Of a stretch of 64,000 bases of DNA, positions 18,749-28,800 are shown one piece after another. Numbering within the stretch: the stretch's first letter is position 1; each line of letters begins with the position of its first letter. The stretch lies in contig NZ_JACBFQ010000012.1 of NCBI RefSeq assembly GCF_021401125.1, positions 89,263 through 153,262 of the forward strand, in the 5' to 3' direction. A program made the position numbers and the translations under genes. Under the pieces are notes generated by a model, which saw nothing but the letters and a program-made list of their open reading frames with translations, did not search any database and was not told the origin of the DNA. The DNA is from Xanthobacter sp. NM-59 (GTDB lineage Bacteria > Pseudomonadota > Alphaproteobacteria > Rhizobiales > Xanthobacteraceae).

Positions 18749-19783
18749 ATGAGCCATCCCGTTCTCGCCTGTCGCAACGTCGCCAAGCTGTATGGGGCGA
18801 AAGCCCTGAAGTTTGTCGCCGACGGACGCCTTTCCGCCGATGGCGCGACCCTGGCCGAAGCCGGCGTCACCGCCGCCGTGCGCAACGTCAATCTTGAGAT
18901 CCAGCGCGGGCAGACCTTTGTCATCATGGGCCTGTCGGGCTCGGGCAAGTCGACCCTGGTGCGCTGCCTGTCCGGCCTCACGCCGCCCACCGCCGGCGAG
19001 GTGCTGTTTGAAGGGCGCGACCTGTTCAAATATTCCGAGAGCGAGCTGATCCAGATCCGCCGCCACCAGATGGGCATGGTGTTTCAGCATTTCGCTCTGC
19101 TGCCCCATCTCAACATCCTGCAGAATGTGGCTTTCCCCCTGGAGATCCAGGGCCGCACCAAGGCCGAGCGGCTGGAGAAGGCTCACAAGATGATCGAGCT
19201 CGTGGGCCTCAAGGGCCGCGAGCACCGTTTCCCCAGCGAGCTTTCCGGCGGCCAGCAGCAGCGCGTGGGCATCGCCCGTTCGCTCGCCGCCGACCCAGAC
19301 CTGTGGTTTCTGGACGAACCCTTCTCCGCCCTCGACCCTCTCATCCGCCGCGAGATGCAGGATGAGGTGCTGCGCCTGCAGGGCATGCTCAAGAAGACCA
19401 TCGTCTTCATCACCCACGATTTCGATGAAGCCGTGCGCATCGCCGACCGCATCGCCATCATGAAGGACGGCAAGGTGGAGCAGATTGGCACCGCCGAGGA
19501 ACTGGTGCTGACCCCCGCCACCGATTATGTGCGCGCCTTCACCCGCGAGGCGCCGCGCGCCAAGATCCTCACCGCCCGCGCCATCATGACGCCCGCCCCG
19601 GCCGACGCGAAATTCGCCGGGCTCATCGAGGCCAAGGCCCGCATCGCCACCTTCGCCCATCAGGTGGGCTCCGCCGATGGCGTCTACGGCGTGGTGGACA
19701 ATGGCCGCATCCTCGGCGCCATCGACCGGCTGGCCATGATCGACGTGCTGGTGGGCCGCGAGCCGCGGGGCCTGGCGGCATGA
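18749..19783 (+). CDS. proV: Glycine betaine-type ABC transporter ATP-binding protein (ProV/OpuAA)
   Basis: The protein has 344 residues from ATG 18749; a much longer open frame upstream has no protein-like content. It shows Walker A GLSGSGKST, signature LSGGQQQRVGIARSLA, Walker B DLWFLDEPFSALDPLIR and the switch His in VFITHDFDEA. A characteristic N-terminal insertion (residues 10-50) and a C-terminal regulatory segment place it in the ProV/OpuAA group. The C-terminal CBS-like region (about 275-340) may sense ionic strength in relatives. ATP hydrolysis powers quaternary amine import through the permease encoded next, whose start overlaps this stop (ATGA). Confidence 0.9.
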   Translation: MSHPVLACRNVAKLYGAKALKFVADGRLSADGATLAEAGVTAAVRNVNLEIQRGQTFVIMGLSGSGKSTLVRCLSGLTPPTAGEVLFEGRDLFKYSESELIQIRRHQMGMVFQHFALLPHLNILQNVAFPLEIQGRTKAERLEKAHKMIELVGLKGREHRFPSELSGGQQQRVGIARSLAADPDLWFLDEPFSALDPLIRREMQDEVLRLQGMLKKTIVFITHDFDEAVRIADRIAIMKDGKVEQIGTAEELVLTPATDYVRAFTREAPRAKILTARAIMTPAPADAKFAGLIEAKARIATFAHQVGSADGVYGVVDNGRILGAIDRLAMIDVLVGREPRGLAA

Positions 19784-21822
19784 GCACTGATGGCATGACC
19801 ATGGCGCCCACACAGGACACCACCCGCGATCCCACCGAGGAACCGGCCACCGCGGCCCCCTTCCCCTGGCGCCGCCTGGTGTGGCCCGTGGTGGCTCTGC
19901 TCACCGTCGTCGCGGTGATGTTGCCCCACGAAGACCTTCCGGCCTGGGTCTGGAAATATCCCCATGCCTGGCAGGTGCCGCTGGCCTCCTGGATCTCGGA
20001 CTTCATGAAGTGGCTGATGAACAGCGCCAGCTTTGGCCTGTTCACGGTGCGCGACATCACCCGCGCCATCTCGGGCCTGCTCGACATTCCGCTCTCGGTG
20101 GCCAAGGCCATCTTCGCCACCGGCATCATGCAGGGCGAAGGCTCCATGGCGGTGCAGCTGTTCCCGCCCATCCCCTGGTATTCCCTGGTGATCGCGGCCA
20201 CCGCCGTGTCCTACACCATCGGGGGGCTGCGGCTCGCCCTCGGCATGGCGCTGGGTCTGCTCTATCTCGCGGTGTTCGGCCAGTGGACGAGCGCCATGGT
20301 CACCTTCGCCTCGGTGCTGGTGTCGTCCATCATCGGTTCGTTCGGCGGCCTGCTGCTGGGCCTGGCCTGCGTGCGCTCGAAGACGGTGGAGCGGCTGATC
20401 TCGCCGCTGCTCGACGTGGCGCAGACCATGCCGGTATTCGCCTATCTGCTGCCCATGCTGATCCTGTTCGGCTTCGGGCCGGTGTCGGCAATGATCGCCA
20501 CCATCATCTATGCGGTGCCGCCCATGGTGCGCATCACCATCGTGGCCATCCGCGCGGTGCCGGAGGAGATCGACGCGCTCGGCCGCATGACCGGCTGCAC
20601 CCGGCGCCAGATCACCTGGAAGATGCTGGTGCCCTCCGCCATGCCCGCGCTCATGGTGGGCGTGAACCAGGTCATCATGCTCTCGCTCAACGTGGTCATC
20701 ATCGCCTCCATGATCGGCGCCGGAGGCCTGGGCTGGGACGTGCTGGCGGCCCTGCGGCGGCTCGACATCGGCGGCGGCCTGGAAGCGGGCCTCGCCATCA
20801 CCGTGCTCGCCATCCTGCTCGATCGCTTCGCACAGGCGCTGGCCTTCCGCGCCAAGCGCAACCGGCGGCGGCAGGACAGCCAGAAGCTGGTCACCTACGC
20901 GGTCTATGCCGCGCTCGCCGTGGCGGCGGCGGGCTGGCTCGCGGCCGACCAGTGGCGCGCCATCGCCCAGTATCCGCAGGGCTGGCAGCTCTCCACGGGG
21001 CCGTTCTGGGGTGACCTCGTCTCCTGGATCAACATCAACTTCTACGGGCCGCTGGACGCGGTGAAGACCTTCATCCTGCTCAACGTCCTCTCGCCGGTGA
21101 AGCAGTTCATGCTCGCCTTGCCCTGGCCGTGGGTGGTGGCGGTGACGGCGCTCGCCGGCTATTGGCTCGGCGGCGCGCGGCTGGCGCTCACGGTGGGCCT
21201 CATGTGCGCCTTCATGGCGGTGGTGGGGCTGTGGCCGGCCACCATGATCACGGTCTATCTGTGCGGCGTGGCGGTGGTGATCTCGGTGCTCATCGGCGTG
21301 CCCGTGGGCATTGCCTGCGCCCAGCGGCCGATGCTGCGCACGGCGGTGGAGTGGATCATCGACACGCTCCAGACCCTGCCGGCCTTCGTCTACCTCATTC
21401 CCATCGTGATGCTGTTCCGGGTGGGCGACTTCACGGCCCTCATCGCCATCGTGCTCTATGCCATCGCCCCGGCCATCCGCTACACGGCCCACGGCGTGGC
21501 GCAGGTTTCGCCCCACCTCATCGAGGCGGGGGTGATGAGCGGCTGCACCCGGCGGCAGATCCTCACCCGCATCCGCCTGCCGCTGGCGGTACCGGACATG
21601 CTGCTGGGCCTCAACCAGACCATCCTGCTGGCCCTGTCCATGCTGGTCATCACCGCTTTGGTGGGCACCCGCGACCTCGGCCAGGTCACCTATGCCGCCC
21701 TCGCCAAGGCGGATGTGGGGCTTGGCCTGGTGGCGGGCCTCAGCGTGGCCTTCATCGGCATGATCGCCGACCGGCTCATCACCGCCGGCAGCGCCCGCCT
21801 GAAGACCCACAAGGGACACTGA
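19780..21822 (+). CDS. proW: Double-domain glycine betaine-type ABC permease (ProW-ProW fusion)
   Basis: The 680-residue polypeptide contains two complete binding-protein-dependent permease domains in tandem, one roughly at residues 120-350 and one at 440-670. Each has the EAA-loop signature: EEIDALGRMTGCTRRQITWKM in the first half, and HLIEAGVMSGCTRRQILTRI in the second. Typical ProW is a single domain that dimerises. Here both halves of the membrane channel are covalently joined, and the halves differ enough to be ancient paralogues. It is co-translated with the ATPase gene and is followed five bases later by the kinase-like gene. Confidence 0.88.
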   Translation: MSTDGMTMAPTQDTTRDPTEEPATAAPFPWRRLVWPVVALLTVVAVMLPHEDLPAWVWKYPHAWQVPLASWISDFMKWLMNSASFGLFTVRDITRAISGLLDIPLSVAKAIFATGIMQGEGSMAVQLFPPIPWYSLVIAATAVSYTIGGLRLALGMALGLLYLAVFGQWTSAMVTFASVLVSSIIGSFGGLLLGLACVRSKTVERLISPLLDVAQTMPVFAYLLPMLILFGFGPVSAMIATIIYAVPPMVRITIVAIRAVPEEIDALGRMTGCTRRQITWKMLVPSAMPALMVGVNQVIMLSLNVVIIASMIGAGGLGWDVLAALRRLDIGGGLEAGLAITVLAILLDRFAQALAFRAKRNRRRQDSQKLVTYAVYAALAVAAAGWLAADQWRAIAQYPQGWQLSTGPFWGDLVSWININFYGPLDAVKTFILLNVLSPVKQFMLALPWPWVVAVTALAGYWLGGARLALTVGLMCAFMAVVGLWPATMITVYLCGVAVVISVLIGVPVGIACAQRPMLRTAVEWIIDTLQTLPAFVYLIPIVMLFRVGDFTALIAIVLYAIAPAIRYTAHGVAQVSPHLIEAGVMSGCTRRQILTRIRLPLAVPDMLLGLNQTILLALSMLVITALVGTRDLGQVTYAALAKADVGLGLVAGLSVAFIGMIADRLITAGSARLKTHKGH

Positions 21823-21827
21823 GAGCC

Positions 21828-22703
21828 ATGAACGCGAAAGCCGTGGACCGCGTGCGGGCCCTGTCCTTCTGGGGCGGGCCCGTGGATCCCCTGCCGCTGG
21901 GCGGGGGCATCACCAATTCCAACTTCCTGGTGGAGGACGGGCCGCGCAAATATGTGGTCCGCCTCGGCGCCGACATTCCGCTTCACAATGTGATGCGCTT
22001 CAACGAGCGCGCCGCGGCGCTGGCGGCGGAGGCGGCGGGCGTGTCCCCGCCCCTGCGCTATTTCGAGCCCGGCCTCATCGTCATCGACTTCATCGAGGGC
22101 CACACCTTCACCGAGGCCGATGTGCGCGCCCACCTGCCACGCGTGGTGGAGCTGGTGAAGCGGACCCATCGCGAAGTGACCCGCCACATCCGGGGGCCGG
22201 CGCTCAGCTTCTGGACCTTCCATGTGCTGCGCAACTATCTGGCCGCCCTCGCCGAACGGCGCCACCGCCTCGCCGGGGAACTGAGCCGCCTGGCGGGTAT
22301 CGCCGAGCGCCTGGAGGCCGCCCTTGGCCCGGCTGAGATGGTGTATGGCCACAACGACCTGCTGCCCGGCAATTTCATCGACGACGGCAAGAAACTGTGG
22401 CTGATCGACTGGGACTATGGCGGCTTCAACACCCCCCTGTTCGACCTCGGCAACCTCGCGTCCAACAACGAATTGGACCTCGCCCAGCGCCGGGAGCTGC
22501 TCCAGCTCTATTATGGGCGCGAGCCGGACGACGCCCTGCGCCTGAAATTCCAGGCCATGTTCGTCGCCTCGCTGTTGCGCGAAAGCCTGTGGAGCATGAT
22601 TTCGGAGCTCGAATCCACGATCGACTTCGACTACCGCGCCTACACGGCCAAGAACCTCACCCGCTTCGAGCGTGCCCTCGCCGATTTTGAAGCCCTGCGC
22701 TGA
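21828..22703 (+). CDS. Choline/ethanolamine kinase-like phosphotransferase
   Basis: The protein has 291 residues from ATG 21828. It carries the N-terminal nucleotide fold GGGITNSNFLVEDGPRKYVVRLG, the catalytic loop YGHNDLLPGNF (Asp, Asn) and the metal-binding IDWDYGGFNTPLFDLGNLASNN, all of the choline kinase/APH superfamily. It follows the permease gene with a 5-bp gap, so it is the last gene of the importer operon. Coupling an importer for a quaternary amine to a kinase suggests phosphorylation of the imported compound, for example choline for phosphatidylcholine synthesis. The substrate is an inference; other alcohols are possible. Confidence 0.82.
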   Translation: MNAKAVDRVRALSFWGGPVDPLPLGGGITNSNFLVEDGPRKYVVRLGADIPLHNVMRFNERAAALAAEAAGVSPPLRYFEPGLIVIDFIEGHTFTEADVRAHLPRVVELVKRTHREVTRHIRGPALSFWTFHVLRNYLAALAERRHRLAGELSRLAGIAERLEAALGPAEMVYGHNDLLPGNFIDDGKKLWLIDWDYGGFNTPLFDLGNLASNNELDLAQRRELLQLYYGREPDDALRLKFQAMFVASLLRESLWSMISELESTIDFDYRAYTAKNLTRFERALADFEALR

Positions 22704-23036
22704 GCAAGGGCCGGCGGCGCGCCCGTCTCGTCTCCACGCGCCGGCCCATCGCCATAACGTCATGGGAACGCCGTAAAAGATCGGCCTTCGCGACAGCTCT
22801 CGGAAGGTGCCCCAGCGCCTTGGGAGCAGCCGCAAGGTCACGCGCGACCTGGCGGCGCGGGTGGACGGGGTGGAGGAGATCCGGGCGCAAACCGCGTGAC
22901 ACTTTTGCCGGATTTGCTCTAGAGCGTTCTCGCGCGAGGCCGCCCTCGGCCCGGAACGGATGCACCCATGGCTGCTGCGTCCACCGGACCCGACCGCCAA
23001 TGACCGCGCGCGGCGAACCGATGGGACACGAGTAAC
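22704..23036. other. Intergenic region upstream of UDP-glucose dehydrogenase
   Basis: No gene is supported in these 333 bp. No hairpin with a U-tract follows the kinase gene. The stretch TTTTGCCGGATTTGCTCTAGAGCG around 22905-22927 is the least GC-rich part and may hold the promoter for the dehydrogenase gene, but no consensus -35/-10 pair was found. Confidence 0.4.
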
Positions 23037-24203
23037 ATGCGCATAGCGATCGCCGGCCTGGGATATGTGGGCCTTTCCAACGCGGTGCTGCTGGCCCAGA
23101 GGCACAGCGTGATGGCCCTGGATGTGGACGCGGCGCGGGTCGCAAGCATCAATGCCCGCCGCTCCCCCATCGTCGATCCCGACATCGAGCGCTATCTGGC
23201 GGAAAAGGAGCTCGACCTCACCGCCACACTGAGCCCCGCCGAGGCCTTTGCCGGGGCTCAGTTCGTCATTGTCTCCACGCCCACCAATTACGACGTGGAG
23301 ACCAGCCATTTCGACACCCACTCCGTTGAGGCGGTGATCGGGGAGGCGCTGGAGATCAATCCGGACGCCACCATCATCATCAAGTCCACCATTCCCGTGG
23401 GATTCGTGCAGCACCTGCGCACGCGGCTGGGGCGGGAGAACATTATCTTCTCCCCGGAATTCCTGCGCGAGGGCAAGGCGCTCCACGACAATCTCTATCC
23501 CTCCCGCATCATCGTCGGCGACCATTGCGAGGCAGCCCACACCTTTGCCGGACTGCTGAAGGAGTGCGCCTTGAGGGAGGACGTGCCCGTGCTCTTCACC
23601 GGGCCGGGCGAGGCGGAGGCCATCAAGCTGTTCGCCAATACCTACCTTGCCATGCGCGTGGCCTTCTTCAACGAGCTCGACAGCTACGCCCTCGCCTTCG
23701 GCCTCGACAGCCGGGAGATCATCGGCGGCGTCAGCCTCGATCCGCGCATTGGCGGGCACTACAATAATCCCTCCTTCGGCTATGGCGGCTACTGCCTGCC
23801 GAAGGATACCAAGCAGCTGCTCGCCAATTATTCGAGCGTTCCGCAGAACCTCATCCGCGCCATCGTCGACGCCAACGCCACCCGCAAGGACTTCATCGCC
23901 GAGCGCATCCTGGCCCGCGCCCCGCGCCATGTGGGCATCTACCGCCTCACCATGAAGGCCGGCTCGGACAATTTCCGCGACAGCTCCATCCAGGGCATCA
24001 TGAAGCGGATCAAGGCCAAGGGCATCCCCGTCACGGTCTACGAGCCGCAGTTCAAGGATGACCATTTCTTCAATTCGCCGGTGGAACGGGACCTCGCCGC
24101 CTTCAAGGCCAACTCGGACATCATCGTTGCCAACCGCTGCACCGACGAACTGGCCGATGTCGCCCACAAGGTCTTCACCCGCGACCTGTTCGGCTCGGAC
24201 TGA
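23037..24203 (+). CDS. ugd: UDP-glucose/GDP-mannose dehydrogenase family (UDP-glucose 6-dehydrogenase)
   Basis: The 388-residue protein begins with the NAD-binding motif [18 protein letters not shown]. It has [24 protein letters not shown], a central dimerisation helix ([19 protein letters not shown]) and the catalytic Cys in [15 protein letters not shown]. Length and motifs match the short E. coli Ugd type, which makes UDP-glucuronate from UDP-glucose by two NAD-dependent oxidations. UDP-glucuronate feeds capsule, exopolysaccharide and lipid A modification. The neighbouring rmlA gene, 184 bp downstream on the same strand, also makes a sugar nucleotide for surface polysaccharide; no glycosyltransferase is in view. 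Confidence 0.92.
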   Translation: MRIAIAGLGYVGLSNAVLLAQRHSVMALDVDAARVASINARRSPIVDPDIERYLAEKELDLTATLSPAEAFAGAQFVIVSTPTNYDVETSHFDTHSVEAVIGEALEINPDATIIIKSTIPVGFVQHLRTRLGRENIIFSPEFLREGKALHDNLYPSRIIVGDHCEAAHTFAGLLKECALREDVPVLFTGPGEAEAIKLFANTYLAMRVAFFNELDSYALAFGLDSREIIGGVSLDPRIGGHYNNPSFGYGGYCLPKDTKQLLANYSSVPQNLIRAIVDANATRKDFIAERILARAPRHVGIYRLTMKAGSDNFRDSSIQGIMKRIKAKGIPVTVYEPQFKDDHFFNSPVERDLAAFKANSDIIVANRCTDELADVAHKVFTRDLFGSD

Positions 24204-24387
24204 ACCCCGCCCCGCAGGCTCCCCATCCCTCCGCCGGCTGCCTTCTTCAGGGCACATTGCAAGGCGAAACGACGCGGCGGCTTGGCGCCGCGCGCGCCGG
24301 CGCTTGTTCCGCACGCGGTTTCAGCGCACACGGGCATGGAGAAACGGCGGTGACGCCGCGGGACGCACAGCAAAACAGAGGGAACGC

Positions 24388-25260
24388 ATGAAGGGTATCA
24401 TTCTCGCCGGCGGCAGCGGCACGCGCCTGCATCCCCTGACCCTGGTCACCTCCAAGCAGCTGATGCCGGTCTATGACAAGCCGATGATCTATTACCCGCT
24501 GTGCGTTCTCATGCGCGCGGGCATCACCGACATCCTCATCATCTCCACCCCGCAGGACATGCCCCAGTTCCAGCGCCTGCTGGGCGACGGCAGCCAATGG
24601 GGCCTCTCCTTCTCCTACGCCGTGCAGCCCTCGCCCGACGGGCTCGCCCAGGCCTACATCATCGGCGCCGACTTCGTGGCGGGGGAATGCTCCGCGCTCA
24701 TCCTCGGCGACAACATCTTCTACGGCCACGGCCTGCCGGAGCTGCTGCAGCCCGCCGCCCACCGCACCGAGGGCGCAACCGTCTTCGCCTATTACGTCAA
24801 TGACCCCGAGCGCTACGGCATCGTGGAATTCGACGCGCAGGGCCACGCCCTCACCATCGAGGAAAAGCCCAAGCAGCCACGCTCCAACTGGGCGGTGACC
24901 GGGCTTTATTTCTACGATCCGAGCGTGGTGGACATCGCCGCCAACCTGAAGCCCTCCGCCCGCGGCGAGCTGGAGATCACCGACGTCAACCGCGCCTATC
25001 TCGAGCGCGGCCAGCTGCAGGTGGAGAAGATGGGCCGCGGCTATGCCTGGCTCGACACCGGCACCCATGACAGCCTGGTGGACGCCGCCACCTTCGTGCG
25101 CACCCTGGAGCGCCGCCAGGGCCTTCGCATCGCCTGCCCCGAGGAGATCGCCTTCGTCACGGGCCTCATCGATCGCGACCAGCTCCACAAGCTGGGCGAG
25201 AAGCTCGGCAAGAGCGATTACGGCCGCTATCTGATGCGAATCGCCGAAGAGACCGCCTGA
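24388..25260 (+). CDS. rmlA: Glucose-1-phosphate thymidylyltransferase
   Basis: The protein has 290 residues from ATG 24388, preceded by AGAGGGA; an upstream open extension is not protein-like. The RmlA signature [36 protein letters not shown] is at the N terminus, followed by [43 protein letters not shown] and [13 protein letters not shown]. It forms dTDP-glucose from glucose-1-phosphate and dTTP, the first step to dTDP-L-rhamnose; end-product inhibition at an allosteric site is usual in the family. The rmlB, rmlC and rmlD genes are not adjacent, so the rest of the pathway lies elsewhere. Confidence 0.93.
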   Translation: MKGIILAGGSGTRLHPLTLVTSKQLMPVYDKPMIYYPLCVLMRAGITDILIISTPQDMPQFQRLLGDGSQWGLSFSYAVQPSPDGLAQAYIIGADFVAGECSALILGDNIFYGHGLPELLQPAAHRTEGATVFAYYVNDPERYGIVEFDAQGHALTIEEKPKQPRSNWAVTGLYFYDPSVVDIAANLKPSARGELEITDVNRAYLERGQLQVEKMGRGYAWLDTGTHDSLVDAATFVRTLERRQGLRIACPEEIAFVTGLIDRDQLHKLGEKLGKSDYGRYLMRIAEETA

Positions 25261-25334
25261 TTCCCCAGCGGCTCGCCGCGCCGGCCCAGGGGGGGCAGGC
25301 CGGGGCGGGCCGCAATCATCGCCCGTGCACAAGC

Positions 25335-25374
25335 AAAAGGGGCATCCGCGCGAGACCGCGCGGATGCCCCTTTT
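25335..25374. terminator. Bidirectional intrinsic terminator between rmlA and trxA
   Basis: AAAA, then GGGGCATCCGCGCG (25339-25352), loop AGAC, CGCGCGGATGCCCC (25357-25370), then TTTT. The 14-bp perfect stem flanked by A and T runs on both sides is the strongest terminator in the window. It serves rmlA from the left and trxA from the right. Confidence 0.93.
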
Positions 25375-25440
25375 CGTTTCAACGCACCTGGATCCGGGAT
25401 TTGGCGCCCCGCTCGGGGCCCGCCATCTCCCCCGCTGGCC

Positions 25441-25761
25441 TCAGACCGCGGTGTTGATCCACTGCACCAGCTTGGCCTTGGGGGCGGCGCCCACCTGGCG
25501 GGAGGCGATCTTGCCATCCTTGAACATGAGCAGGGTGGGGATCGACATGATGCCGTACTTGGAAGCCGTCTGCGGATTCTCGTCCACGTTCAGCTTCACG
25601 ATGCGCACCTTGCCGGCCAGCTCGCCGGACACTTCATCGAGGATCGGCGCCACCATGCGGCAGGGACCGCACCACTCGGCCCAGAAATCGACGATCACCG
25701 GCGCGCTGGAATTGAGCACGTCGGTTTCGAAGTTCTGATCGGTCACCTTTTCGACGGCCAT
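25441..25761 (-). CDS. trxA: Thioredoxin 1
   Basis: The 106-residue protein is full length for thioredoxin. The redox site [10 protein letters not shown] lies near residues 28-37, the cis-Pro in [13 protein letters not shown], and the C-terminal Gly in [14 protein letters not shown]. It reduces protein disulfides in the cytoplasm and is recycled by thioredoxin reductase. It follows addA on the same strand with an 85-bp gap, the order commonly seen in Rhizobiales, and is closed by the strong terminator downstream. Confidence 0.96.
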   Translation of the reverse strand: MAVEKVTDQNFETDVLNSSAPVIVDFWAEWCGPCRMVAPILDEVSGELAGKVRIVKLNVDENPQTASKYGIMSIPTLLMFKDGKIASRQVGAAPKAKLVQWINTAV

Positions 25762-25846
25762 GACATACCTCGTAGGGGCAGAATGAAAGAACCACTGAAT
25801 GTTGCCTGGGAACGTAGGGATGCCCTCCCCGTCCCGTCAAGCGGCG

Positions 25847-28800
25847 TCACGCCGAGGTGAGCGCCGAAAGCGCGGACAGGGCCCCCGCCAGCGCCGCCCC
25901 ATCCAGAACGAACACGCGCGGCTCGGCGGTATAAACCAGCCGCGCTTCCACCGCCCGCCCGCCGAACACCCGCGACAGCACGGCGCCATACAAAGCCAGC
26001 TGCGCCACATGGCTGCGGGGCACGCCCGCAAGGTTTTGCGGGGGCGTGCGGTCGGTCTTGAAATCGGCCACGAGGATGCGGTCCGACAGAATCGCCAGGC
26101 GGTCGATGCGGCCGTTCACCTCCACCCGGCCGGCACCGGGAAGGTCCAGATGGCCCGCCACCGGCAGCTCGGGCCGGCTCTGCGGGCCGAACAGATCCGC
26201 GAGGGGCGCATGGCCCAAAACCGCCATCGCCTCGGCCAGGATCTCCCCATGGCTCTCCGCATCGAGCCCCTGGCCGGCGTGGCGCAGCAGGCGCAGCCCC
26301 GCCTCCTCCCGCCGCTCCAGCGCGATGTCGGCGAGGCCGGCGAGCAGGCGGTGTACCAGGTCGCCGCGCACCAGGGGTGGCACGCCGGCCGCCTCGGCCT
26401 TGGCGTGGGGCTGCGCCGGTGCCGCGCGCGAGGGCCGCAGCACCCGGGGCGGGGCCTCGTGGGGCGGCGGCGCGGTGAAGGTCAGCGGCGCTGGCGCGGC
26501 AGGGGATTCGGCCGGGGTGGAGGCGCGGGCGGCCGCGGCGAAGGCTTCCGCCAGCGGCGCCTTGCCCCACCGCAGCACCGTGCCCTCGAAGCCCAGGGCC
26601 GGCACCTGTGCCGCATCGGGCGCGAGCGCGGTGCGCACCAGCTCATACCAGCAGCCGTCCGGGCGGGCATGGTCCTTGTCCTTCGCCGGCAGCGCGGTTT
26701 CCGCGCCGCAGACGATGAGGGCATCCTCGGCGCGGGTCAGGGCCACGTAGAGCAGGCGGCGATATTCATCGAGATCGCGCGCGGCGGCGGCGGCGCGGGC
26801 CGCGCCGAGGGCGGGCGAATCCTCCGCCTTGCGCGGCGCCAGCACCGGCACTTCCCGGCCCCCTTCAGCGGTCAGGCGCAGAAAGCCGCCGGAGGTGCGC
26901 GGGCGCGGCAGGTCCACGGTGTCGGCCAGAATCACCAGGGGCGCCTCCAGGCCCTTGGCGCCATGCACGGTCATCACCCGCACCTCGTTGCGGCCGCTCT
27001 CCATGTCGCGCTTCGTCTCAGCCCCACCGCGGCGCAGAAAGGCCAGGAAGCCGGCGAGGCTGGCGGGCTCCGCCCCCTCATAGGTGCGCGCCAGGGCCAG
27101 GAACTCGTCGAGCACGTCCGCCGCCTCGGGGCCGAGCCGCGCCAGCACCGCCCGCCGGCCGCCATCGCGCCCCAGCACGCGGGCGTAGAAATCGAACGGC
27201 CGCAGCCCCAGGGCCTCGTCCCGCCAGCCCGAGAGGCGGCGGGTAGCGGCCTGGGCGCGGGGCTCCGCGGAAGCCGCGAGCGCATCCACCAGCCGGCCCG
27301 GACGGCCCGGGCACAGGGTCATCAGGTCATCGTCAGTGAGGCCGAACAGCGGGCTTTTCAGGACGCTCGCCAGAGCGAGGTCGTCATCGGGGGACAGAAG
27401 GGCATCGCCCAGTGCCATCAGGTCGAGGGCGGCAATGTGCTGCGCCACCACCAGCCGGTCGGCGCCCGCCACCGCCACGTCCGGGTCGTTCAGCTCCTTG
27501 AGGGCGCGGATGACGGCTTCGAACACCCGCCCACGCCGGCGCACCAGCACCAGCACGTCGCCCGCCCGCATGGCCCGCCCCGACCGCGAGGGCATGGCAA
27601 GGCCGGAGCGCACGCCAGCCTGCACGAACCGCGCGATCCGCTGGGCCAGGAGGCTCACCGGGTCGTCGCTCGGCGCGGCATCGAGGGGGCGGCGCCAGTC
27701 GTCCACCTCCGGCACCGGGCTCGGCACCGTGGTGGGCCACAGCTCCACCAAAGCCGGCGCATCGGCGCGGATGGCGGCGTGCACCGGGGCGGAGGAATCC
27801 AGCGTCAGCCCGGCGCGGGCATCCTCGCCGGCGAAGATGCGGTCCACCGCTTCCAGCACACCGGGAGCGGAGCGGAACGAATGGGGCAGCCGCACTTCCT
27901 GGAACGCGGCGGCGCCCGCCTTCTGCGCGAACTCCGACCGCATGGAGCCGAACGCGCGGGGGTCCGCCCCCTGGAAGGAAAAGATGGACTGCTTCTCGTC
28001 GCCCACCACGAAAATGGTGCGCTTCACCCCCGGCCGGGCGCCCTCGCCGGAGAAGAAATCGGAGGTGAGGCCGTGCACCACCCGCCATTGGGCCGGGCTC
28101 GTGTCCTGCGCCTCGTCCACCAGCACATGGTCGATGCCCTGGTCGAGCTTGTAGTGCACGAAGGAAGCGGGCACCTGATTGAGCAGGCCGGAGGCGCGGG
28201 CCACCAGATCGTCGAAATCGAGCAGGCCGCGCTGGGCCTTCTCCGCCTCGTAGCGCCGGCAGGCCTCCGCGCCCAGCACCAGAGCCGCCTCGGTGCGCTC
28301 CAGCACCCGCGCGCTGCGCAGGGCGCCTTCCAGCGCCGCGAGGCGCTCGCGCTCCGCCTTCATGCGGGCGAGCAGGTCCGGATAATTGTCGGCCACGAAC
28401 TTGGTGGCCAGCGAGCGGTCGGCGCGCGGCTCGCGCTTGTCGGTAAGGAAGACGCTGAGATATTCCGCCCGCGCCTCCTCCGGATTCCCGGATTCGTAGG
28501 CGGCGAGCAGGGCGGCCGCCCGCTCCTGGTCGGTCTTCTTGTCGGAGGTGGCGAGGGCCTTGCCGGCCGCCTCCCATTCGCTCCAGGGCAGATGGGGGCT
28601 CTCCAGCATCTGCGCTTCCAGCTCCGCCACCCCGGCCCCGGCAGGCACGCCCAGGACGCGCGCCAGGGTGGAGCGGCGCTCCACCGCGCCCGTCCCCAAT
28701 CCGGCGATATGCTCGCGCTGGCCGATGGCCGCATCCAGCATGGCGGTGATGGAGCTGTCGGCGAGATCTGCCATCAGCTGCGCCAGGGCCCGGCCCAGCT

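Noticed and set aside
14892..22703. One continuous operon from the dehydrogenase to the kinase
   Set aside because: A 13-bp GC hairpin and a 255-bp gap lie between the dehydrogenase and the binding-protein gene, so at least two transcripts are more likely.
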